Source of the DNA: WVYX01 sp039592335
GTDB lineage: Bacteria; Gemmatimonadota; Gemmatimonadetes; Gemmatimonadales; GWC2-71-9
Direction: 5' to 3'
Length of the DNA: 64,000 nt
NCBI GenBank assembly: GCA_039592335.1
Contig: JBDHBX010000026.1
Coordinates: forward strand, 1 to 64,000
This document shows, one piece after another, positions 58,156-64,000 of this stretch. Position numbers and translations under genes: made by a program. The notes under the pieces were generated by a model. That model was given only the letters and a program-made list of their open reading frames with translations. It did no database searches and had not been told where the DNA came from. Each line of letters begins with the position of its first letter. Position 1 is the first letter of the stretch.

Positions 58156-59352
58156 GTGTCGAAGAAAGAGACGACTCCAGTCATCGTCGGTGCCGTCAGG
58201 ACGCCGGTGGGCCGGTACCTGGGCGGATTGGCCTCGCTGGGAGCGCCGCAGCTGGGCGCGATCGCGGTGCGTGAGGCCATCAGTCGCGCGGGGATCGACA
58301 GCGGTGCCATCGACGAGGTGATCATGGGGCAGGTCGTCCAGGGCGGCTCGGGGCAGGCACCGGCCCGGCAGGCGGCCATTCACGGAGGCGTGCCCGATGA
58401 GGTGCCGGCGCTGACGATCAACAAGGTCTGCGGCTCCGGCCTCAAGGCGGTGATGCTGGCGTCCCAGGCCATCCGCGCCGGCGACGCGCGGTGCATCGTG
58501 GCGGGGGGCCAGGAATCGATGTCCATGGCGCCGCACTACATCTACGGGATGCGGGGCGGCATCAAGTACGGCAATCAGCAGCTGGTGGACGCCGTGCAGT
58601 ACGACGGCCTGTGGTGCTCGTTCGGTGACAACGTGATGGGCAGCTACGCCGAGTACACCGCCGAGAAGGCGGGTGTGACCCGCGAGGAGCAGGACGAGTA
58701 CGCGTACAACAGCCACATGAAGGCCGTGGCGGCCCAGGAGGGTGGCAAGTTCGCGGCCGAGATCGTGCCGGTGGAGATCAAGGGCCGCAAGGGCAAGGTC
58801 ACGGTGGTGGACACCGATGAGGGTCCCCGCAAGGACACGTCGATCGAAGCCCTTGGGAAGTTGCGACCCGCGTTTCAGAAGGAGGGGTCGGTCACGGCGG
58901 GGAACGCCCCCGGCCTGAACGATGGCGGGAGCGCCTTGGTGGTGGCGTCGCATGCCTTTGCCGAGGCCCACGGACTCGAGGTGATCGCCCGGGTGAACGG
59001 GTACGCCGCTGGGGGCGGACCGCCGAAGGAGCTGTTCTTCGCTCCCATCGGGGCGGTGCAGAACCTGATGGAGAAGACCAAGACGGACATCGGGTCGTTC
59101 GACCTGATCGAGGCCAACGAGGCATTTGCCGTCCAGGCCATCGCCGACGGACGAGGGTTGGGTTGGGATTGGGACCGCGTCAACGTGCATGGCGGGGCGG
59201 TCGCGCTCGGACATCCCATCGGCGCCAGCGGGGCACGTATTCTCACGACCCTGCTGTACGCCATGCGGGATCGCGATGCGGGCACGGGGCTCGCGACGCT
59301 GTGTCTGGGTGGCGGCAACGCGGTTGCACTCAGCGTGGAGCGAGCTGCATGA
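58156..59352 (+). CDS. Acetyl-CoA C-acetyltransferase (thiolase)
   Basis: 398 residues from the GTG at 58156, which has GGGAGGG six bases upstream; a TTG at 58129 is the alternative. Thiolase catalytic residues are C92 (NKVCGSGLKA), H353 (ALGHPIGASG) and C383 (CLGGGNA). The loop GQESMSMAPH is typical of acetoacetyl-CoA thiolases. It condenses two acetyl-CoA or cleaves acetoacetyl-CoA. It is the first gene of an operon with bioY, a CPBP protease, 3-hydroxyacyl-CoA dehydrogenase and acyl-CoA dehydrogenase, so fatty-acid or butyrate-type metabolism is likely. Confidence 0.92.
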   Translation: MSKKETTPVIVGAVRTPVGRYLGGLASLGAPQLGAIAVREAISRAGIDSGAIDEVIMGQVVQGGSGQAPARQAAIHGGVPDEVPALTINKVCGSGLKAVMLASQAIRAGDARCIVAGGQESMSMAPHYIYGMRGGIKYGNQQLVDAVQYDGLWCSFGDNVMGSYAEYTAEKAGVTREEQDEYAYNSHMKAVAAQEGGKFAAEIVPVEIKGRKGKVTVVDTDEGPRKDTSIEALGKLRPAFQKEGSVTAGNAPGLNDGGSALVVASHAFAEAHGLEVIARVNGYAAGGGPPKELFFAPIGAVQNLMEKTKTDIGSFDLIEANEAFAVQAIADGRGLGWDWDRVNVHGGAVALGHPIGASGARILTTLLYAMRDRDAGTGLATLCLGGGNAVALSVERAA

Positions 59353-59918
59353 GCCAGAGCCGGACTGCCGATCTTACGATGAGCCCCTCCGCCGTGGTGC
59401 GGCGGGCCTTCGCCATCCTCGCGGGCGCCATTCTGGTTGCCCTGAGCGCCCAGGTCGCGATACCGCTGCCGGGCACCCCGGTGCCCGTCACCTTGCAGGT
59501 GCCGGCGGTGTTGATCGTGGGGGGTCTCCTGGGACCGCGCCTCGGCGCGGCGAGCATGGTGGTGTACCTGCTGCTGGGCGCCGCCGGGGTGCCGGTGTTC
59601 GCCCCCCTGGGGGCGCCCGGGGTCGCGCGCCTGTTCGGACCCACGGGAGGGTACCTGCTGGCCTACCCGCTGGCGGCGGCGGCGGTGGGCCGCGTGGTGG
59701 GTGACGCGCGGGAGTGGACGCGGCTGGGATTGGGGATGCTGGTTGGGGTCGCGGTGATCCACCTCGGTGGCGTCGCGCAGTTGGCCATCTTGAGCGGAGA
59801 CGTGCGGACCGCCGTCGTGTGGGGGTCGCTGCCGTTCCTGCTCTTGGATCTGCTCAAGGTACTTGTCGCCGGGCTGATCATCCGGCGATTCGCATCGACG
59901 ACGCGCGCGCTCCTTTAG
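59349..59918 (+). CDS. bioY: Biotin transporter BioY
   Basis: 189 residues from the ATG at 59349, which overlaps the thiolase stop (ATGA). Six hydrophobic segments fit the S component of an energy-coupling-factor biotin uptake system. Family features include ALSAQVAIPLPGTPVPVTLQ, GPTGGYLLAYPLAAAAVG, and the aspartate before LLKVLVAGLI. It binds biotin; ECF A and T subunits are not nearby, so it may work alone or with shared modules. Biotin is the cofactor of acyl-CoA carboxylases, which suits the fatty-acid operon. Confidence 0.9.
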   Translation: MSQSRTADLTMSPSAVVRRAFAILAGAILVALSAQVAIPLPGTPVPVTLQVPAVLIVGGLLGPRLGAASMVVYLLLGAAGVPVFAPLGAPGVARLFGPTGGYLLAYPLAAAAVGRVVGDAREWTRLGLGMLVGVAVIHLGGVAQLAILSGDVRTAVVWGSLPFLLLDLLKVLVAGLIIRRFASTTRALL

Positions 59919-59928
59919 GGCGCGCGTC

Positions 59929-60756
59929 GTGTTTCGGGCCCTCGCCGCGCTGTTTGGCTACTACCTCGCGGTGGCCATGATCGCGGTGCCGTTGAGTCTC
60001 GCGGTCCCCCCCGCGTGGGAGGCCGCGACCTTCGGGATCGCTGCGCAGACGATCCCGTTGGTGGTGGGGGCCCTGTTCGTGAATGCGCTCCTGGTACGCC
60101 ACCGGTTGGCGGACTGGGAGATGCTGGGGTGGCGCGGGCCATCCCGTGACCCCCGCGCCTTCGGGCGGGGGGTGGGAGTCGGGCTCGTGATGGCGCTGGG
60201 CGCGCTCCTGTTCGCGGTGCTGTTCGGGAGCGCCGGGCTCGAGTTCACGGGCGGCCCGCTCACGGCCTTTCTCTCGGTGGCGCTGCCGGTGTTGGTGGGA
60301 CTGGCAGTGGCCGCGCTGGCGGAGGAGCTGCTGTTCCGGGGCTTCCCGTTGGCCCGCCTCGCGAAGGCGGCAGGGAAGGTGGGCGCGAGCGTGGCGCTCG
60401 CGGTGATCTTCGCCGCGGCGCACGTCGGCAACCCCGAGGCGACCCCGTTGGGTCTGGTGAACATCGGGCTGGCGTCGCTCGTGCTGAGCGCCGCGTTCTT
60501 CACGCCGGGAGGGCTGCCCGCGGCATGGGGCGTGCACCTGGGCTGGAACGCGGGGCTCGGGGTGGGTGCCGATGCGCCGGTGAGCGGCATCGTGCTCGGG
60601 TTGCCCCTGTTGGAGTTTCGAACCGGTGGTCCGTCCTGGGTGACGGGCGGCGCGTTCGGACCGGAAGGCGGGCTCGCCGCCACCGTCGCGATGGGACTGG
60701 CATTGATCTGGCTCGCCCGCCGAGCGGCGCGAGCCGGGGAGGGGATAACGACGTGA
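59929..60756 (+). CDS. CPBP-family intramembrane metalloprotease
   Basis: 275 residues, GTG start at 59929. Several membrane helices; the CPBP motifs are EELLFRG (motif 1, at about 142-148), FAAAHVGN (motif 2 histidine) and HLGWNAG (motif 3 His and Asn). The family includes prenyl-protein proteases and bacterial immunity proteins; the substrate here is unknown. Its stop overlaps the GTG start of the next gene, so it is part of the catabolic operon, an odd partner for beta-oxidation enzymes. Confidence 0.85.
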   Translation: MFRALAALFGYYLAVAMIAVPLSLAVPPAWEAATFGIAAQTIPLVVGALFVNALLVRHRLADWEMLGWRGPSRDPRAFGRGVGVGLVMALGALLFAVLFGSAGLEFTGGPLTAFLSVALPVLVGLAVAALAEELLFRGFPLARLAKAAGKVGASVALAVIFAAAHVGNPEATPLGLVNIGLASLVLSAAFFTPGGLPAAWGVHLGWNAGLGVGADAPVSGIVLGLPLLEFRTGGPSWVTGGAFGPEGGLAATVAMGLALIWLARRAARAGEGITT

Positions 60757-61601
60757 AAGGGATCGCGGTGGTTGGTGCCGGCACCATGGGGAACGGGATC
60801 GCGCACGTGTTCGCACAGAACGAGTGGGACGTGACGCTGATCGACGTGGACAAGAAGCAGTTGGAGAAGGCGCTGGCGACCATCCAGAAGAACATGGACC
60901 GACAGGTCAAGAAGGGCGCCCTGACCGAGGCTGATCGGGACGCCGCGCTGAAGCGCATCGCGACGTCCGGCAAGCTGGACGCCGCGGCCAAGGCGGAGCT
61001 GGTGGTGGAGGCGGCGACGGAGGACCCGGTGCTGAAGTTCCAGATCTTCGAGGCACTGGACGCCGCCGCGCCGGCCGATGCCATTCTCGCCACCAATACG
61101 TCGTCCATCTCCATCACGGAGATCGCCGCCCGCACGAAGCGGCCCGACAAGGTCATCGGGATGCACTTCATGAACCCGGTCCCGATGATGCAGCTGGTCG
61201 AGGTGATTCGCGGGCTGGCCACGTCGGACGAGACCCTGGCCGCGGTCATGCAGATCGCCACGGCGCTGGGCAAGACGCCGGTCGAGGCGAACGACTATCC
61301 GGGCTTCGTGGCCAACCGGATCCTGCTGCCCATGATCAACGAGGCGGTCTACTGCGTGATGGAGGGTGTGGCCACGCCCGAGGCGGTGGATACGGTGATG
61401 AAGCTGGGCATGAACCACCCGATGGGGCCGCTGGCGCTGGCCGATCTGATCGGGCTGGACGTGTGCCTCTCGATTCTGGAAGTGCTGCACACGGGGCTGG
61501 GTGACTCGAAGTACCGGGCCTGCCCCCTGCTGCGGAAGATGGTGGCGGCCGGGTATCTGGGCAGGAAGTCCGGCCGCGGATTCTATGACTACAGTCGTTA
61601 G
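60753..61601 (+). CDS. 3-hydroxyacyl-CoA (3-hydroxybutyryl-CoA) dehydrogenase
   Basis: 282 residues from the GTG at 60753, with GGAGGGG eight bases upstream and a four-base overlap with the protease gene. The NAD-binding GAGTMGNGIAHVFA is at the N-terminus. Catalytic residues are visible in the IGMHFMNPVPMMQLVEV segment (His) and NDYPGFVANRILLPMINEA. The length matches Hbd rather than the fused FadB. It oxidises 3-hydroxybutyryl-CoA to acetoacetyl-CoA or the reverse. The thiolase of this operon handles the next step. It overlaps the acyl-CoA dehydrogenase start by 17 bases. Confidence 0.92.
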   Translation: MKGIAVVGAGTMGNGIAHVFAQNEWDVTLIDVDKKQLEKALATIQKNMDRQVKKGALTEADRDAALKRIATSGKLDAAAKAELVVEAATEDPVLKFQIFEALDAAAPADAILATNTSSISITEIAARTKRPDKVIGMHFMNPVPMMQLVEVIRGLATSDETLAAVMQIATALGKTPVEANDYPGFVANRILLPMINEAVYCVMEGVATPEAVDTVMKLGMNHPMGPLALADLIGLDVCLSILEVLHTGLGDSKYRACPLLRKMVAAGYLGRKSGRGFYDYSR

Positions 61602-62757
61602 GCCCCTGCTCGGCGTCGTCGACGAGCAGTGCCGCGAGATCGTGGCGCTGGCGCGCCAGTTCGCGGAGAACGAGATCGCGCCGTACGCCGAGGAGTGGGA
61701 TGCCAGCAAGACGTATCCTACGGAGATCATGCGGCGGCTGGGCGAGCTCGGCTTCATGGGGCTCAAGATCTCGGAGGAGAACGAGGGGCTGGGGCTCGAT
61801 ACCCTGACCTACCTGATGGTGCTGGAGGAGATCGCCGCCGCCGACGCCTCGGTGTCCATCTCGCTCTCCGTGCACAACTCGCTTCCCGTAAGCATGCTGG
61901 AGACGCATGGGACGCCGGAGCAGAGAGAGCGCTGGCTCAAGCCCATGGCTCGGGGCGAGGTGCTGGCAGCCTTCGCCCTGTCGGAGGCCGATGCCGGCTC
62001 CGATGCGGCGGCGATCCGCACGCAGGCTGTACGCGACGGCGACGAATGGGTGCTGAACGGAGAAAAGGCGTGGGTGACCAACGGCGACACGGCGGACCTG
62101 GTCGTGATGACGGTCCGTACCGATTCGCCGGACGATCGGTGGGGAGCGAAGGGGATCTCGACGTTCCTGGTGCCCGCCGGAACGCCCGGACTCGAGCCGG
62201 GGAAGGTGGAGGACAAGCTGGGGCTGCGGGCCTCGCGCACCACGTCGCTGCACCTGAGCGACGTGCGGCTGGGACCCGAGCACTTGCTAGGGGAGGAGGG
62301 GCAGGGATTTATTTACGCCCTCAGGGCGTTGGAGAATGGGCGGCTGGGTGTGGCAGCGCAGGCCATTGGGATCGCGCGCGCGGCGCTGGAGCACAGCATC
62401 CGGTATGCCCGGGAGCGGCAGCAGTTCGAGCGGCCGCTGAGCGACTTCCAGGCGATCCAGTTCAAGCTTGCCGACATGGCCACCCGCGTCACGGCGGCGC
62501 GCGGTATCGCGCACGAGGCCGCGCGGGCCCAGGACCTCGGCGAGCGTGTAACGGAGCGAGCGAGTATGGCGAAGCTGTTTGCCTCGGAGGCGGCGATGTG
62601 GGTCACCACGCAGGCCGTGCAGGTCTTCGGCGGCTACGGCTACATGCGCGACTATCCAGTGGAACGGCTGTTCCGCGACGCAAAGGTGACTGAGATCTAT
62701 GAAGGCACAAGTGAAATCCAGCGAATCGTTGTTGCACGGGGGCTCTACTCCGACTAG
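61585..62757 (+). CDS. Acyl-CoA dehydrogenase (short-chain type)
   Basis: 390 residues from the ATG at 61585, which lies inside the end of the preceding gene. FAD-binding and catalytic segments are present: AFALSEADAGSDAA, WVLNGEKAWVTNGDTADL, and the C-terminal catalytic glutamate in EIYEGTSEIQRI. Length and sequence style fit butyryl-, isobutyryl- or isovaleryl-CoA dehydrogenases. It introduces the first double bond in beta-oxidation, passing electrons to an electron-transfer flavoprotein not in the window. The next gene, a leucine/valine dehydrogenase, points to branched-chain substrates. Confidence 0.9.
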   Translation: MTTVVRPLLGVVDEQCREIVALARQFAENEIAPYAEEWDASKTYPTEIMRRLGELGFMGLKISEENEGLGLDTLTYLMVLEEIAAADASVSISLSVHNSLPVSMLETHGTPEQRERWLKPMARGEVLAAFALSEADAGSDAAAIRTQAVRDGDEWVLNGEKAWVTNGDTADLVVMTVRTDSPDDRWGAKGISTFLVPAGTPGLEPGKVEDKLGLRASRTTSLHLSDVRLGPEHLLGEEGQGFIYALRALENGRLGVAAQAIGIARAALEHSIRYARERQQFERPLSDFQAIQFKLADMATRVTAARGIAHEAARAQDLGERVTERASMAKLFASEAAMWVTTQAVQVFGGYGYMRDYPVERLFRDAKVTEIYEGTSEIQRIVVARGLYSD

Positions 62758-63832
62758 AGCCGAGATCACTAAATCACTGGACGACGGATTGTTCGAACTC
62801 ATTGGCGAGCACCGACACGAGCAGGTCAGCCTGTGGCACGAGCCCGAGACCGGGTATCGGGGGGTCGTGGCCATCCACAACACCACGCTCGGTCCCGCGC
62901 TCGGGGGCACCCGGATGTGGGCCTACGAGAACGACCTCGAGGCGCTGATCGACGTGCTGCGGCTGTCTCGCGGCATGACGTACAAGGCCGCGGTCGCCGG
63001 GCTGAATCTGGGCGGCGGCAAGAGCGTCATCGTGGGCGACCCCAATAGCGGGAACCGTGAGGCGATCTTCCGGGCGCACGGGCGACACGTCAATTCGATG
63101 TGTGGGCGGTACATCACCGCCGAAGACGTGGGCACGAGCCCGAGCGACATGGAGTTCGTCAGTCGCGAGACGAAGTACGTGGTGGGTCTGGCGGGGCGCT
63201 CCGGCGACCCGTCGCCGGTGACCGCGCTCGGGGTGTATCGCGGCATGCAGGCCTGTGCCAAGGAGCGGTGGGGGAGCGACTCTCTCTCCGGGAAGACGGT
63301 CACGGTGCAGGGCGTCGGGCACGTGGGGTACTACCTCTGCAAGCACATGCACGAGGAAGGCGCCAAGCTGGTCGTGAGCGACATCGACGACGAGAAGGTG
63401 AAGCTAGTGGTCGACGAGTTCGGCGCGACGGCGGTGGCGGCCGACGACATCTACGGTGTAGATGCCGACATCTTTGCGCCGTGTGCCCTGGGTGCGGTGA
63501 TCAACGACGACACGCTGCAGGTGCTCAAGGTGGATGTCGTGGCCGGGGCGGCCAACAACCAGCTCGAGGATCAGCGGCACGGCGACGTGCTGCACGAGAA
63601 GGGGGTGCTGTACGCGCCCGACTACGCCATCAACGCCGGTGGTCTCATCAACGTGAACGCCGAGGTCGAGGGGTGGGATCTCGAGCGCTCACACAAGAAG
63701 GCGTCGGAGATCTACGATACGATCCTCAAGGTGATCCAGATTGCCAAGGACCAGAACATCCCCACGTACAAGGCGGCGGATCGGCTGGCGGAGGAGCGGA
63801 TCGTGGAGGCGACGGCGAAGAAGAAGGCCTGA
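62699..63832 (+). CDS. Leucine/valine dehydrogenase (Glu/Leu/Phe/Val dehydrogenase family)
   Basis: 377 residues. LWHEPETGYRGVVAIHNTTLGPALGGTRM and the catalytic lysines in MTYKAAVAGLNLGGGK are typical of leucine and valine dehydrogenases. The NAD domain begins GKTVTVQGVGHVGYYL. AINAGGLINVNAE is the conserved C-terminal signature. It oxidatively deaminates branched-chain amino acids with NAD. The ATG at 62699 overlaps the previous gene by 59 bases; a TTG at 62789 would match the usual LeuDH start more closely. Together with the acyl-CoA dehydrogenase it suggests leucine/valine breakdown. Confidence 0.9.
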   Translation: MKAQVKSSESLLHGGSTPTRAEITKSLDDGLFELIGEHRHEQVSLWHEPETGYRGVVAIHNTTLGPALGGTRMWAYENDLEALIDVLRLSRGMTYKAAVAGLNLGGGKSVIVGDPNSGNREAIFRAHGRHVNSMCGRYITAEDVGTSPSDMEFVSRETKYVVGLAGRSGDPSPVTALGVYRGMQACAKERWGSDSLSGKTVTVQGVGHVGYYLCKHMHEEGAKLVVSDIDDEKVKLVVDEFGATAVAADDIYGVDADIFAPCALGAVINDDTLQVLKVDVVAGAANNQLEDQRHGDVLHEKGVLYAPDYAINAGGLINVNAEVEGWDLERSHKKASEIYDTILKVIQIAKDQNIPTYKAADRLAEERIVEATAKKKA

Positions 63833-63845
63833 ACCCGGAGAGCCC

Positions 63846-64000
63846 ATGGGTGACGCACACGACCGGATGCGGTTGCTGGAAGCGGCCGATCCGACGGTTC
63901 ACGCGCTGATCCGGCGTGAAACAGCCCGCCAGGAGAACGGGCTCGAGCTCATCGCGAGCGAGAACTTCGTGTCCTGGGCGGTGCTGGAGGCCATGGGGTC
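63846..64000 (+). CDS. glyA: Serine hydroxymethyltransferase, N-terminal fragment (3' end outside window)
   Basis: ATG 63846 with GGAG five bases upstream, 13 bases after the dehydrogenase stop. The 51 visible codons end in ETARQENGLELIASENFVS, the well-known N-terminal signature of GlyA. It interconverts serine and glycine with tetrahydrofolate and PLP. The gene continues past the window. Confidence 0.9.
   Translation, partial: MGDAHDRMRLLEAADPTVHALIRRETARQENGLELIASENFVSWAVLEAMG

Overview
The window is one continuous stretch of high-G+C (roughly two-thirds G+C) bacterial chromosome with dense, often overlapping genes. TonB receptor, TolC, RND pump and beta-barrel genes show a Gram-negative envelope. 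Large eukaryotic-like Ser/Thr kinases with TPR tails, DUF4153 and DUF2723 membrane proteins, and an octaheme-TPR cytochrome fit Gemmatimonadota or a nearby deep-branching phylum. That assignment is an inference from gene style, not a database result.

Layout. 0-2.1 kb: 3' end of a sulfatase, a terminator hairpin, tRNA-Ser(UGA) and nadB. 2.1-7.7 kb: a long KamA-type radical SAM protein, cardiolipin synthase and a lower-G+C GH13 lipoprotein. 7.7-12.0 kb: cytochrome b, Rieske and octaheme cytochrome c with TPRs, which look like a bc/b6-type complex with a multiheme acceptor. 12.0-16.9 kb: VapBC, HAD phosphatase, arylsulfatase, pirin. 17.0-21.9 kb: gatE, frameshifted gatD and a glutamine synthetase homologue, i.e. 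an archaeal-type Glu-tRNA(Gln) amidotransferase operon in a bacterium. 22-29.2 kb: beta-barrel protein and a tripartite efflux set (substrate-binding/TolC fusion, adaptor, RND pump broken by a deletion). 29.2-30.9 kb: glnS.

30.9-44.1 kb: a six-gene minus-strand operon: kinase, SARP/AAA regulator, zinc-ribbon kinase, TonB receptor, DUF4153, zinc-ribbon receiver protein. 44.3-47.9 kb: enolase-superfamily enzyme and DUF2723 protein. 47.9-55.4 kb: valS, Ig-like lipoprotein, selA, purN, purH, all minus strand and tightly packed. 55.4-58.0 kb: BON protein, a 53-residue membrane peptide and thrS. 58.1-64 kb: thiolase, bioY, CPBP protease, 3-hydroxyacyl-CoA dehydrogenase, acyl-CoA dehydrogenase, Leu/Val dehydrogenase and the start of glyA, a fatty-acid/branched-chain catabolism operon.

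The most striking point is that GatDE (indirect route to Gln-tRNA) sits 8 kb from GlnRS (direct route), with a glutamine synthetase homologue as third gene of the gatED operon. In archaea GatDE makes Gln-tRNA(Gln), so here it looks redundant or re-purposed. gatD and the nearby RND gene each carry one internal deletion in an otherwise intact gene; whether these are real or assembly errors must be settled before interpreting either.
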